Source: Pyrus communis (Eukaryota > Streptophyta > Magnoliopsida > Rosales > Rosaceae). From it: a stretch of 64,000 nucleotides of DNA. The stretch is from NCBI RefSeq assembly GCF_963583255.1, contig NC_084814.1, positions 24,202,315 to 24,266,314 of the forward strand. Reading direction: 5' to 3'. How positions within the stretch are numbered: position 1 is the first letter of the stretch; each line of letters opens with the position of its first letter. A model generated the notes under the pieces. It had not been told where the DNA came from, did no database searches, and was given only the letters and a program-made list of their open reading frames with translations. Made by a program: the position numbers and the translations under genes. This document shows positions 1-12,956 of the stretch, one piece after another.

Positions 1-76
1 TTGGGATTGCATTCGAAAAAAGCATTTTTCTTTGTGGCTTTTTTCTAAATTAATTATTTTCATTGCCGTTTTTCAG

Positions 77-253
77 GTGTCTGATCAGCTGAAGAGTCGA
101 TTTTCGAGCGGACTTTCGCTGCCTCAAATTTGTGAGAATTTGATGAAAGCAGCGTACGATCCTCGAATTTCCGGTGTCTATCTCCAAATTGAAAGTTTGA
201 ATTGTGGCTGGGGCAAAGTCGAAGAAATCCGAAGACATATCTTGGATTTCAAG

Positions 254-288
<35 letters not shown>

Positions 289-3200
289 GTTTTTGTTTTT
301 TGTGAATTATTGTTAATTTTGGTTATGTTTTTGTAAGTGTGCCTGCCTCCTTGCGCCCGAGTTATTAGAGTAGTTTAGAATATTGCTCCATTGAAGAGAA
401 AAAACTTGATCATATGGACATTTCACTGTTGCAGGTAAATTTGTTGTGGCCTATGTACCGGCTTGCGGAGAGAAAGAGTATTACCTTGCTAGTGCGTGCC
501 AAGAGATATATGCACCTCCAAGTGCTTACTTTTCTTTGTTTGGGCTCACCGTTCAGTCCTCGTTCGTAAGAGGTCAGTTTCCCCGAAATCCGTTGTTTCT
601 GTTGTGGCAAATTGCTTATTCATTAGCTCATGTTGCAGGGAATTCTCATACTCTCTTTCAGGTGTTCTTGAGAAAGTTGGAATCGAGCCACAAGTGGAAA
701 GGATTGGTAAATACAAAAGTGCCGGTGATCAACTTGCGCGCACAACCATGTCCGAAGAGAATTGTGAGATGCTGACAGCATTGCTTGATAATATATATGG
801 GAATTGGCTGGATGTGATTTCTTCCACAAGAGGTGCTTTGTAATTTGATGTTTGACAAACTTTCAAGTCTTTAAGTTTAAGTAACTGATGGACTTCTGAA
901 AATTTTCTACAGGAAAGAAAAGAGAAGATATCGAGAATTTCATTAATGAAGGAGTCTACCAAGTAGAAAAATTGAAAGAAGAAGGCTGGATCACAAACAT
1001 ACAATATGATGACGAGGTACGGAGTTCTGGTTCCCTTTGATTTGGGGTTGACGTTTGATGTATGTTAAGAAATAATCAAAATTAATACCATATGTTGGGA
1101 ATCTTAGATACTTGGAAGGCTTAGAAGGTTGTTTCAGTGTGTTTCGGATCCAGACATTTTAAAATGTAACATATTTCGAGAAATTTGAGAGTTTTTTAAA
1201 GATCAGTTTAGCCCTTCAAGTTTGTCAGGGTGTACTGAAGTCCTACGGCCTGGTAATTACCTTAGTTTATTTATGACATACAAACATACATTCAATTGTT
1301 CTTCCAGTGTTATATTCTATCTTATGATATGTTAATTATAAGTATTATGTTGTCCGTATTTTGATATGGAAGTCCTATATTTTGCCTGCAAAACAGCATT
1401 CATCGTATCAATAATAGTCATCCCTTGCAGGTTATTTCAATGCTGAAGGAAAGACTTGGAGTGCAAAAAGAAAAAACTCTTCCTATGGTTGATTACAGGT
1501 AGTCAACTTTCATATTGGTGGCCTTCAATTGCTTGTATTTTGTTGTCCACTAGATGCTCCGTATGCGTGTGTATAACCATCCTCCCTCACCCTCCTTTCC
1601 CATTCCTTCTTTTGTCGTTATTAAAACAGGAAATACTCAAAGGTTCAGCAATGGACTGTTGGATTATCAGGCGGTAAAGACAAGATAGCCATAATTAGAG
1701 CATCAGGTAGCATTAGTCGTGTACGAGGCGGTTTAAGTCTTCCTGGTTCTAGTATTATAGGGGAACAGTTCATTGAGAAAATACGCACTGTGAGAGGTAT
1801 GGTGACTAATGTCTATCGTATAGAAGTTTATTTTCTTAACGTGGTGTCCTTTATTTTGGTATATTTTCAGAGGCTTTATAAAAGATACAGGATGTGGATG
1901 TACTATTATCTACGAGATAATTGTGTGTTTTGAATTTATATTTACTAGTGTTAGTCATACATTATGGTTTATCATGTGTTGTGTTGTTCACCTATGTGGA
2001 AGTTTTCAAGATGGGAGTGAATATTTGGGTTCTAGATATTTACATGTAAGTTAAGATCTGATTAAGTGATTGTGTTGAGAAATCTTCTTAGGCGAATATA
2101 TGAACTCAACAATGCGTTGCCTAAATGAAATGGGAAGAAAGGGAGATTGATACCGTGATGAACATATAGGGGCCCAATCAATAAATGAATTACGAAAGGA
2201 AAAGAATTATGGAACATCAAGACTTGGGTCTTTGCTATTTAAGATAGTGGATGGTTGTTTGCTTATTTAGTACTTAAATGCGTCTCTAACACTACTTATA
2301 TGAAGTAACTCAATGAGCAGAGATAAAGTTGTTCAGTTTACTTGCAATATCATATAATTTATAGAAATCAGTGGCATGTGTAAAGAAGGAAAAAGCATTA
2401 CAAGACCAATAAGGGGCAGTTGTGTACTTTGTGGTTGCTGAATATGAAACCTTTCAGCACTGGTTATTGGTATCATTTCTGTTATAATTATTTTACCCGT
2501 CTTGTTGATGTTCTTCCCATTCCAGAATCGAAAAGATATAAGGCTGCTATTATTCGAATTGACAGCCCTGGAGGTGATGCCCTTGCTTCTGATTTGTAAG
2601 TGCTAGTATATTTTCGCTTAATTTCATGTGTAAACGGCCATTATTGTTGATTGTAAATTGCTTCTGTAAAAAAGGAAGTGTGCATTTGTGTGTCTGCGTG
2701 CACACAATTAACTAGTTAGGCTGATGTTTTTATGATGGGCAGGATGTGGAGGGAAATCAGACTTTTGGCTGCATCAAAACCTGTCATTGCATCAATGTCT
2801 GATGTGGCAGCAAGTGGAGGATACTATATGGCAATGGCAGCAGACGCCATTGTTGCAGAAAATCTAACCTTAACGGGTTCCATTGGAGTTGTGACAGGTG
2901 AGTTTGAATTTATACGGGTTCCTACACTGCGGCCCCATTTTGACCTATATCATATAACCACTCTGGTAAAAAACATATAAACTGACACGAATCTAAATGT
3001 ATAAAAATTACTTCATATTTGCGTGATATCTTTTTATGAATTTGGATATTAACTTTCATTTGCAGGGAAGTTTAACCTGGGAAAACTGTATGAGAAGATT
3101 GGCTTCAACAAAGAAATTATATCAAGGGGAAAATATGCTGAAGTTCTTGCAGCTGAACAACGATCCTTCAGGTAAACAGATTCGTTGCCTAGAGTATCTG

Positions 3201-3918
3201 TTCTCTCCTGTATTCCTACAAATGGCAAAATTTTGAAACCCAACTTTTCGTTTCCAATACAGACCAGAAGAAGCAGAAATCTTTGCTAAGTCTGCACAGA
3301 ATGCATATAAGCAATTTCGAGACAAGGCAGCTCTTTCCAGATTGATGACTGTATGCTGGTCAATTCATTCTTTGTTTCAGCTTCATGGACTAGCATTTCC
3401 TTCTGGTAACTTGAAATCTATAAGTGTCCCTATGTTGTTGTCTTGGCAGGTAGATAAAATGGAGGAGGTTGCACAAGGGAGAGTTTGGACTGGTAACGAT
3501 GCAGCTTCACGGGGTTTAGTTGATGCTATTGGCGGACTTTCTCGCGCTGTCGCAATAGCAAAGCTCAAGGCAAATATACCCCAAGACAAACAGGTGTGGA
3601 AATCAAAAAAACATGCTGGTTATTAACTTCGAGTGTGTGATCCTTTCTTTGAGATGTTCATGAACAGCTGTGCATGTGTGGTGTCAGGTTGCACTCGTGG
3701 AGCTTGCAAGACCCTCGCCGACACTGCCAGAAATTTTAAGTGGCATAGGAGCTAGTTTGGTTGGAGTGGATAGAACAATGAAGGAAGTGCTGCAGGAGTT
3801 GACGTTTTCCGACGGAGTCCAAGCCCGGATGGAGGGAATCATGTTTCAGAGACTGGAGGGAGCTTCTCAGGCCAACCCCATCTTCTCTTTGTTCAAAGAT
3901 TACTTTGGCTCCCTCTAA
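77..3918 (+). CDS. SPPA: Signal peptide peptidase SppA, chloroplastic (3' part)
   Basis: Membrane-bound serine protease of peptidase family S49; plant SppA acts at thylakoids and is light-induced. Exons read as 77-260, 435-572, 662-832, 913-1016, 1431-1498, 1630-1796, 2526-2595, 2743-2897, 3066-3171, 3263-3350, 3450-3593 and 3688-3918. All join in frame, giving about 541 residues to the TAA; the N-terminus with transit peptide lies before the window, since the known Arabidopsis protein is about 680 residues. Both S49 repeats are present. The general-base lysine lies in GKYKSA (exon from 662) and the nucleophilic serine in AASGGYY (exon from 2743), matching the Lys/Ser dyad of E. coli SppA, so the enzyme looks intact. 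The first intron opens with a run of about 28 T. Identity is firm; individual splice sites are inferred. Confidence 0.93.
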
Positions 3919-4021
3919 ACCGTATGATTAGCTTCCCCTCCTTTTTTTTAATCTTCTGGGAGGGTTCAAATTGCATTTTGCTGTAAAGTGATGTTATATC
4001 TTCATCTTGTTAAAAAAATTA

Positions 4022-4041
4022 TACATACATACATACATACA

Positions 4042-4068
<27 letters not shown>
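4022..4068. repeat. (ACAT)n microsatellite
   Basis: About eleven uninterrupted copies of a 4-bp unit follow the SppA stop codon by roughly 100 bp. The region probably lies in or just beyond the 3' UTR. Confidence 0.95.
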
Positions 4069-4076
<8 letters not shown>

Positions 4077-4195
4077 TTGTTAGCAAATTGTACATCGATC
4101 TAGCACAGGTTCAAGCTATACAAATTTGAAGAGTTTTTAATATTTTTTTAATTTTAATTTTTGTTCAATATTGGTTATCCTTATCTTAATTTTTT

Positions 4196-4367
4196 AGAAA
4201 AACTAATGAAAAGGGCTTGAAAACTGAAAAGGGCTTGAAAACTTTGAGTTTTAACGATAAGTACAAAATAAAGAGTAAAGTGAATAGTACTAGGATTGCC
4301 TTTTTATGGTAAAAATGTGGTTTTTCGTTAAAGTGAACCGTACCGCAAATTTTTCATTAAAACTCTC
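4196..4367. mobile_element. MITE with 9-bp target duplication (Mutator-like size)
   Basis: A 172-bp AT-rich element is flanked by the direct repeat TAATTTTTT at 4187-4195 and 4368-4376. Its ends have short imperfect inverted similarity (AACTAATGAAAAG against TTTTTCATTAAAA). A related copy in opposite orientation lies at 50167-50318; shared motifs include the TTTGAGTTTTAACGATAAG stretch and the GTTAAAGT end. The 18-bp word GAAAAGGGCTTGAAAACT is duplicated inside this copy (4208-4243). I recognise it as a repeat that is very common in apple-family DNA, from memory only. Confidence 0.75.
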
Positions 4368-4487
4368 TAATTTTTTCTGTTCTCCTGCATGAATATTGTT
4401 TTGTGAACAATATTTTTATTTTTGAGTTTTCGTAGTCCGTTTTCGGCCCGATGAGTAAATAGTTGGATGAGGATGAGGGAGAGAGAA

Positions 4488-4493
<6 letters not shown>

Positions 4494-4519
<26 letters not shown>
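4494..4519. repeat. (GA)n microsatellite
   Basis: About 13 GA units lie in a purine-rich stretch. Confidence 0.9.
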
Positions 4520-4521
<2 letters not shown>

Positions 4522-5898
4522 AAGGTAGGAAGTAGGATAGCGAGAAAGGGATGGAGGAAAGAGAGAGAAACTGATGAAGAAAAAAAGGGGGGAGAATTTT
4601 ACTTCGAGAAAGAAACATGGTAAGTACTATCACCTTTCAATTATAGAGAGGTAAAATTGTAAATGCAAAACGAAACATCTTATTTATTATGATATTCGAT
4701 ACATGCAATTCTCATGACTGTTAAAGCCGACACACCATGATCATTGCTTAAGAAAAATAATAAACACATTTTTTTCTCTTTCCACGCACTAATGTAATCG
4801 TCTTTAACCTTGTCTTTTATTTTCGTTTTATTTATATAAACTGATGACTGCAAATTAAATAAAAATATGGGAGGAAAAAAAAAAGGTTTAATTATGAAAG
4901 AAATGCCTTTCTAAATTAACTTTTCCAGTGCCCGCAGAAAACTTTTAAAACTTAAGCAGGAAAAAAACAAGGCAAACGTTTGGAATTTCCGAGGAAATGG
5001 CTTAAATGCAGAACTGTGTTGCTGTTCTCTGCTGCTCTTTCAACGTATCAAGGATCTAACGGCTAAAAATCCCGTGACGGTATTAAAAATTCCCACATAC
5101 AGTACCTTAACAGCAACCAGAAAATATAATTCTATGCATTTGGCGTTAACAGAAACCCCATGAAACATGCTGGTCTATATTTGGAAGCGTCAACTTACCA
5201 TATTCTGTTCTTTGGTCAGATGATACGGCTATAAATTAACTACTCACCAACTTACTATCCTTTTGTAATTCCGCCAACCACACTTTTTAACTCCTTTTGC
5301 TTTTGTATAAGAAATTTTTTCCAGAACGTGATTCGGTATATCAAGTAGTATAATATAAGTGGTTGAATACTTACAAATAAATTTACATTTTTGTATCAGG
5401 CTGTGTAAAAAATTTCAACCAGTTTTGTATGGAGAATGTCTTTGGTTTGGTTATAATTCTACTAAATTCACCATGTTCTACTATTTACAAGACGCCATTC
5501 TTGAGTATTCGCTTGATTTGAGTTGGATATGAAGGCCCAAGTGTTTCAATAAACTTATCTCGTTCCGTTTCATCAAGCGAATTCTCAAACAATAGTTCTA
5601 AAAGCCAATCCACGCATCTAATTTCTCACAACTTATGGATTAATACAAGCATATTAATCCTAGTTATCTAATAAAATAAACAATAATACTTGATTAATTT
5701 ATTGAATATATGCTTACACCAAAAAGTTAATTTGATATTGAAACCATAGTCATAAAAGTAAATTGCACCCCAATTTTTATTAACTGAGATGCAATTAATC
5801 AGCTACAAAATAATAATAATTAGCTGATGATTAAGAACAACAAAAAACCTCTAGTTTTAATTTTTCCTTCCCCAAAATACCCCTTTCCGGTTGACCTC

Positions 5899-6261
5899 TC
5901 ATCGTTTCTTGCCATGAATCAGCAGTGCCTTCTCTTTCTTCTCCTCCTTCTTTCTCCTTCCACCCCTGGTTTGCTTCTCCTTCTCTGGTTTCTTCTTGCC
6001 CTTTTTCTCAGCTGCCACCCTCTCTTTTCCACATGGACGGCCGTGATGATGACTCGGACCGGAGGATGCATCAGAGACCATTGAATCATCACTCTCTTCA
6101 TCCTTATGATGACCACCATAATTTTTTCCACCATCATCATCTTCTTCTTGATGCATGCCACCGTCGTTTTCGCCTTCGAAGTGGGAGCCAATGTACATCG
6201 TCCACCCGGACTCACTGCTGTGGCATTCCTCCACACCTCCAAACACTTTTCCAGACTCCAT
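5899..6261 (-). CDS. SOB FIVE-LIKE (SOFL) protein
   Basis: Small plant-specific protein of the SOFL family; overexpression of members in Arabidopsis raises cytokinin levels, but the biochemical role is unknown. Translation gives about 120 residues. The two family signatures are present: SOFL-A near residues 13-24 (CHSSESGWTMYI) and SOFL-B further on (DDSMVSDASSGPSH), followed by a very basic Lys/Arg/Glu-rich tail. I chose the ATG of MESGK at 6261-6259. An in-frame ATG seven codons upstream (6282) exists, but TTCTGTTGATTCAG just before MESGK looks like a splice acceptor, so a 5' UTR intron is likely. A TATA-like TATAAGTA lies on the minus strand at about 6521-6528. A further 3' exon cannot be excluded, because the basic tail is not well conserved in the family. 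Confidence 0.82.
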   Translation of the reverse strand: MESGKVFGGVEECHSSESGWTMYIGSHFEGENDGGMHQEEDDDGGKNYGGHHKDEESDDSMVSDASSGPSHHHGRPCGKERVAAEKKGKKKPEKEKQTRGGRRKKEEKKEKALLIHGKKR

Positions 6262-7667
6262 AACTGAATCAACAGAAACCAAAACAGGGGAAAACAGAGT
6301 AAAACAGAGGAAAGCACAGTGAAAACAGAACTAAGAGTTTTTATTGTAACTCGTGGATAATATCTTTCTCTTCAACCAACTGTGTCTAGGACTCAAACCC
6401 TCCCCTCTCCCATTAGTTTAGCTCAGAGTATTTGTTAAAGAGAAAAGAGAGAGAAAGCAAGGCTTACCAATCTCACATTTGAGAGCAACACCCCAAAAGC
6501 CAGAAGCACTTCTCTCCCTCTACTTATACAAAAAGCCAATAATCTGGCTGCAATAACTGTGAGTGCTACTACCACACTGCCTGGAAATCTAAATACCAAT
6601 AAATTCTACTTTTTTACCGAGCAGAAAGACAGCTAGCAAGCTAGAAGCTGCTGCCAGTGAAAGTGAAATACTCCACCCTGCACACACCAAAGCTTAAAGC
6701 TTTTGCCTTCTCCCTTGAATTTGAAAGGACATTGGTGGTTGCTCTCACTAGGGCTCATTGGGTTCTCTCTCCACGTGTCCTTACTATTATCAAGGGAAAG
6801 AGGAGGGGCATAAATGCAGATACGGAACAAAGAAAACAGAGTAAGAGAATAATATTATATGAGTTCCATACATGGTGTTTTTAATAGGGATACAATAGGA
6901 CCTATTCACTACCTCATTTAGCTTTCACAACTTGAATTAAAATCCCTACTTGTCTTTCAAAAAGGTACATCAATTTTTGAGTATATGAAATATGTTTACC
7001 GTCGTAGCGTTCTGGTTTAATAATACGTTATCACGTGAAAGAAAAATTTACAAAGAACAATGTATTAAAAGATTAGATATCACGTGACAGTGCATTAGTG
7101 TTATTTAAGTTATTTTCCCACTTTATAATGACAAGAATATGTGAAGTTAAAGTGGTTGTGTCATAAATGGATCACGCATCTTTACGTGTTTTAGCTTTCT
7201 TATAGTTGAATGATAAGTTTAGGATCGTGTTTCACGTAATAACGAATAAGTCCCTTGTAAATTCTTCTCTCTTTGAAAAGACAAGAATTTGCAAAAGCTA
7301 AGGTGTCTTTATCTTAAACGTGTTTTGACTTTCCATCGTTTGCGAAGTTTGGAAGAACATCACATTAGCATCTCCGTTTCGTGCGAGTTCTATCTTGGAG
7401 TTGTAGGGTTTTATTCGATAAAGAGATAGGAACTAGTCAAAATTCTGTTTCTGCTAGGGGCTGCGATGCTCTCCACCCAAATTGATTGTGTTTGACGATG
7501 TGTGTCTCCTAAAAGCAAAGATTATGCTTTTTTTTAGGGATTTTTTGAAATAGATCTAAAGTAACTAAAAATTAGACCTATTTCAAAAATTAAAAGTTAT
7601 TAAAAATTGGACCTATTTCAAAAAGTAATCTATAAAATTGGACTTATTTCAAAATTTCCCTTTTTGT

Positions 7668-7873
7668 TTGTATAGATAAGGATTGTCTATCCTCCCACTT
7701 CCAGTGCCCTCCTGTTTTGTATGGTTACGGTTAAGCCACGTCAACATTTTATGTATTTTTTTTTTATAGAGATAATAAGACAAAAATAAATAGTAATATA
7801 AAATGTTGACGTGACATAATCATAACCACACAAACAGAGGGCACCGGAAGTGGGAGGACAGACAATCCTTGTC
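7668..7873. mobile_element. MITE with ~75-bp terminal inverted repeats
   Basis: The left arm (about 7675-7748) and right arm (about 7798-7873) are inverted copies sharing AAGGATTGTCT, CCTCCCACTTCC, GTGCCCTC and CGTCAACATTTTA. The spacer between is AT-rich. The 8-bp word CTTTTTGT flanks both sides (7660-7667 and 7874-7881), fitting a hAT-type target duplication. No coding capacity is visible. Confidence 0.8.
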
Positions 7874-8578
7874 CTTTTTGTATTGGTATTGGGGGAAGAG
7901 AAGAAAACAGAACACATGTCCTAATCTAACAACTCAATAATCCCAATATGCAATCCAGCTTGCTAATTAGTTTATATTAATTCAATATATAATAATATTA
8001 TTTTTAAATCAAACGATCTTTATTAACTCATTTCACCGACCAATCTTATAAAAAAAAACAAAGCTTCCATCTCTCTTTCACACAAACTAAAAACTCAAAT
8101 TTTCTAATCCTTAGATTCATAAACTCCAGACACCAAGATCCGAAGAGAATCCAAATTCCGTCAACCCTAGCACCCTAATATTGTAACACTTGTGTTGTAT
8201 ATTCATGCATGCTGCCGTAAATATTGAAATTTCACTTCAACTTAAAGAAAAGTAGTGAAGAAACCGTGTGCTTGTCTTGCTATTTATTGCTCTGCTTCTG
8301 TGTTTGCTGTACTGCTTTTGCAAGGAGGTAAGTATTTTATTTTATTTTATTTTTTTTTTTGGACAATGCAAGGGGGTAAGTTTGGATGGGTGAATTTATA
8401 GTGATCGATCGGACAGATATCTTCCACAGGTAAAAAGTAATATTTACTTCTGTATTAACTTCTTGAAATGATAGACATTGTTACAGTCTCAGATGAGATG
8501 AGCTGGTGACATTATGAATGTGCAAACCCTAGAAGCCAATGGTACAAAGGCAAGTGCCAGAAGAACTTCCTTACAACC

Positions 8579-8775
8579 AGAAAATGTATCCTCGTCAGAT
8601 TCTTTTTTAGGGGATCCTAGATATTATGTGATCATAACCGTTCATCGTACATCGTACGGTTAGTTTTCATTAGGTACTATTTATATTTAATTTTAAATTT
8701 TAAACCTTGAAATGATTTCTGACCGCACGATATATAATGAATAATCATGATCACAGGATCCCCAGGAAAAGGATT
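8579..8775. mobile_element. MITE-like palindromic element
   Basis: An imperfect inverted repeat of about 200 bp is centred near 8690, with GGGGATCCT and TGATCA in opposite orientation near the two ends. The word TTCCTTACAACC occurs immediately outside on both sides (8567-8578 and 8776-8787), which looks like a target-site duplication. Confidence 0.65.
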
Positions 8776-10733
8776 TTCCTTACAACCGGAGGATTTGAGA
8801 CCCGTTTCAGATATCTATGTTCAGAAGCCAAAGATCAGGAGATTCGGATTGTTGATTTTGTAATGCGGCTTGCATTAGTCCTCCCACTGGACCACGTTAT
8901 AAATTAAGAATCTGAATCTCTCTCTTCAATAGCCCGAATCTCCTAATTCTTACACTCCAAATAAATTCAAAGAGAATCCTGACTCCAACAGAATGACTCT
9001 AAGACCAAAACTCATAATGACTCTAAAACAATATCTCAAATCAATCATGCATTGAAATATAAACATCTCTTGTGCGTAATTGAATGACATCATCTGGTCG
9101 TTGATAAGTACTCCTTCTCGTGTAATACATAGCACTTGGACATATAATTGACAATTCGTGTGACGGTGGGCCCTCTTTGGTGAGGAAAGGGCAAGAACAA
9201 AACGAAGTTAAAAGAGTTTAAATACAGGTTGGTTTGGGCCACACCATGACCCCTATACTGTTGACCAAGATTTTTGGCTGTTTCCCACTTCCAATATCTC
9301 TGCAGTGGCTGGAATGGAACGTCCACTATTTGGACTCGCAAACGGATAATGATTGTCCCGTTTGTGTCATTTTTGTTTTAGATCTGTTAACTTAACGAGT
9401 TGTGTTGTGTCAAAATTATTATCTAAACGGATTTTGATTAGGTGACCCGATAACAAACTAATTTGTTAATAAATCGTGTCGTTTTGTGTGGAGTTAACTG
9501 GATATGCAAGAAATTTTATGCCTAATGTTTAGATCTGGCAAACGATATCTTATCGGGTTCTTAACGGGTGATCCGATAATGACTTGACTCGTTAATAAAT
9601 TTTTAACGATTGACTCCAATAAACGATCCGACTCGTTAATGGATTAACCCAAAACATGTTTTTTTTGTATCATTCTGTATCAGGTTAACATATTATGTAA
9701 GAGATTGTCAAGTTTGCACTATTATCATACCCCATATATATATGTGTTCATCTATATGTATGTATGTATACACATATATGATATGAGGAGGAGACATGGG
9801 TGAGGCCCATCGGCCCATGTATAATGGTAGTATTCTAGCTGCTTGTCCTATAGAGGTGATCACGTCACGATTTGCTTCTCCCTTGTCTTCATTGTGTTTT
9901 TGCAACGGGGACAACGTTGTCTAAAGCTGGATTGTGTGTGTGTTCTTGTATTATTAGCACAAAATGTTGTGATAATACGTTTGTGTTATACAAATTCATT
10001 TCAGTTACCAGAACTTTTTTTTTTATAAACGCTAGGGGTTTCTCAAGGTTAATTTGACGAGTGCATGTATGCACTTTGTGCCAACATAAATTTTATCTTT
10101 GAAAATCTAACGGTCCTCGATTACTCAGTTTAAACCACTGAATCAAATTCAGTATTCAAATATGTATTAGAGCTAGTCACTATGCACCGTCACTAACTTG
10201 GCTACAGCCTGATCTATTGTGATGACATAAGCTATTAACCTTCTGATAAAGAAAGATCTCTCTTTCAATTAAGAAATAGTTTCAACCGCGTTAACTATCC
10301 ATTATATGTTTGCCACATTTTCAATGTCCATCTATCTAATATACGCTAGCCACATGATGAATCGGTAATAAGAGAGTATCACTGCTTGTTGTGACATTGA
10401 GTGTGCATTCGAAAAAATAATATATAATTCATTTGGGCCAATTGGATTGTTTACTTAAATGGGCCCATGTTTCCAAATTTCACAAAACGAGGTCCGCGAC
10501 TTTGCAGTGGACCGCCCATGGATAATCCAAACCGGGTTATCTAAGACTGCATGACCCGATTAAATATGTACCGTTAAAAACCGTTGAAGTTTTTTGCGTA
10601 CGGTTTCAAAAGTCAATTGCCTTTAATCTATATTCCACTTCCACCAATACGACGCCTTCCGGCGACACTACCGATCCTCCTCCGCCGCCGCCGCCTCCTC
10701 CTCTGCCTCCGCCTCTTCAAACTCTTGGGTTTG

Positions 10734-12956
10734 ATGGAGGAAATAATGGGTCTGTCTGGAATCAGTGATTTGGTCAAACTCAACTGGGAGGAGGAGTCGT
10801 ACCCAGTGCCCAATGACTTCTTTGTCCTCCCTTTGTTCGTTCTTCTCTTCCCGTCACTCAGGCTCTTCCTGGACATTTTCGTCTTTGAGGTACAACTCTT
10901 TGCAGCTTTCGAGTTTATCGGACGATTTAATTTTAGTGCACTATGGAATGGAACTAGTTTTGCACTTTGTAATTATTTGTGGGAACTGTATTATGATTAA
11001 ATTTCAATTTCATTCACTTGATGCTGCTTTCCTTTTTATCAATAACTATCGTTCGTGAGATTTGAACTCGTGACATGCTTCAATAAAGCGGAGACTGAGT
11101 GCCACTAGACCAGATGATCACGTGCATTAACTTGATGTTATTTTAGTACCATCAAATTGTGGAAAATGGTAACAAAATTGGGTATCAGGCTGCGTTGGTA
11201 ACATTTGCAGTTTAAAGTTGTGATCTTTTCACTTTGATTTGGTTGAGTTTTTATTCTTGTATTGTCATTCATGAAAGCTGTGATCTTTCGCGGTTGCTTG
11301 CAATCCCACATTCCAATTTGTTGTGTAAAGACAAATATCATGTCGAAATTATTAGTCATAGGGAAATGCTAAGCTTGGAAAATCTCTCTTCGTATCAAAC
11401 TATGAAGAATGCAAATCTCACCATCTGAAGCTTTTCGTCGATATAATGTTGATCCACATTACGTGTTTCATTGCTTGTGAGGGTTTATATACTTTGGTAG
11501 ACTTGAAAATTATGGTCCTTATCAGTTTGAGTTGTACTTTTTGTTGTTATTTTTTATGGCAGAGATTAGCAAAGCGCCTTTTGTTTGGAAAGAAGTATGC
11601 ATCGCTGAATGTTGAGACCCGTGATAATCGGAAGAAAGTTAATAAATTCAAAGAGTCGGCATTCAAATGTGTTTATTTTTTCACAGCGGAGCTTTTGGCT
11701 CTATATGTTACGTACGATGAGCCTTGGTTCTCTAAAACCAGATATTTCTGGGTAGGGCCTGGCAATCAGATTTGGCCCGACCAGAAAACCAAGTTCGTCT
11801 CTTAACTCAGTTTAGACATCAGGTTTTGTTTACTTTGATGTCTGATGATATGTGTAATTTTGCTCTACAATCAATTGCCTTTTGCATCTCATCTGGCCTG
11901 ACATATTTCCTGTTGGCAGATTAAAATTGAAGGGGCTTTACATGTATTCCGCTGGATTCTACATCTACTCCACCTTTGCTTTGGTGTTTTGGGAAACACG
12001 GCGTTCTGACTTTGTAGTGTCAATGTCTCATCATTTAGCAACTACGATTTTAATTGTGGCGTCTCACATATTCAAGTAAGTTTTAAAGCATGTCAACTTG
12101 CTTCTTCGCTTTTTTCTTATTCAGGCTAGCCTCTATCTTTTCGTGTGTCTTAATTATCTGTTTTGTCCCTCTGCAGGTTTTCTCGAGTAGGCTCGGTCAT
12201 TTTAGCTCTCCATGAAGGATCTGATGTGTTTTTAGAAATTGCAAAGTTGTCAAAATATTGTGGCTTTGAAATGCTTGCCGGCATTGCTTTTGTTAGTTTT
12301 GTTCTCTCTTGGACGGTACTACGTCTTATTTACTTTCCATTCTGGATAATATGGAGTACCAGGTTAGTTAAATGTGCAGAGAGAATTTTTCTGTTTTCCC
12401 TTCGGTGTTAACATTGGCATAGAGAATATATCATATACTTATTGAATTTCCTTGTTAAATGACGCTTTTTTTCTCATGATATCGTATACAGAGATTAATT
12501 TTTGGTTCCATTTGTTTCTGGCAGCTATGAAGCTCTTCTGACCTTGGACAAGGAGAAGCACATAGTGGATGGATCTATATACTATTACTTGTTTAATACT
12601 CTTCTAATTGGCTTGCTCTTTTGTCATATTTATTGGTGGAAGTTGATGGTTCGGATGCTCGTGAAGCAAATTCAGGCTAGAGGGAAAGTTGATGACGATG
12701 TTCGATCTGGTAACAAGTTCTTCTATTGACAGTTTTATAAGTCGGACATATACCTTACTTGCATAGGGGAAAACGGTAATTGAAAAATTGGATTACCTGC
12801 ACGAAACCATGACAGCAACTGGCCGGAAAAAAAATGATTCAAGGGTTTTAGGGATTTGTCCATTTTCAAACTAATGTCAAATGTTTTAACCCGCTCACTC
12901 TACCTTTCCTGTTTACCGCAGATTCTGAAGGCGAGGATGATGAACACGAGGACTGA
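10734..12956 (+). CDS. Ceramide synthase, LAG1/ASC1-like (LOH1/LOH3 type)
   Basis: TLC-domain enzyme of the endoplasmic reticulum that acylates sphingoid bases with fatty acyl-CoA to make ceramides. Exons 10734-10889, 11563-11792, 11920-12075, 12177-12362, 12525-12709 and 12922-12956 join in frame to 315 residues. The Lag1 motif, with its two histidines in [11 protein letters not shown], begins in exon 3 and continues across the intron into HEGSDVFLE of exon 4. Several hydrophobic membrane segments follow, and the C-terminus is acidic ([10 protein letters not shown]), as in Arabidopsis LOH1 and LOH3. Known homologues start at MGL, which corresponds to the second in-frame ATG at 10746; the first ATG adds MEEI. 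The gene is convergent with the kinase at 13690-16495. Confidence 0.93.

Larger units (their letters stand above)
3919..5898. other. Spacer between SppA and SOB FIVE-LIKE
   Basis: This AT-rich stretch follows two convergent genes and shows no coding signal. It holds a catac/acat microsatellite at about 4022-4068, a MITE at 4196-4367, and a GA microsatellite at about 4494-4519. The remainder, 4600-5898, shows nothing I can name. Confidence 0.6.
6262..10733. other. Long spacer: SOFL promoter and transposon debris
   Basis: No convincing coding region appears here. About 6262-6900 is the 5' leader and promoter of the SOFL gene. The sequence at 7530-7660 has three copies of a word close to AAATTRGACCTATTTCAAA. 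MITEs lie at 7668-7873 and 8579-8775. A degenerate repeat rich in CGATAA and GTTAATAAAT words spans about 9340-9660. The last 200 bp is the ceramide synthase promoter and leader, with a CCG/CCT-rich run at 10680-10715. Confidence 0.55.

Noticed and set aside
5925..6317. Plus-strand His-rich frame and a second minus-strand basic frame
   Set aside because: Both are out-of-frame readings of the SOFL coding region, which has clear family motifs in its own frame.
10628..10876. Arg-rich minus-strand frame
   Set aside because: It is the antisense of the CCG/CCT-rich leader and first exon of the ceramide synthase gene.
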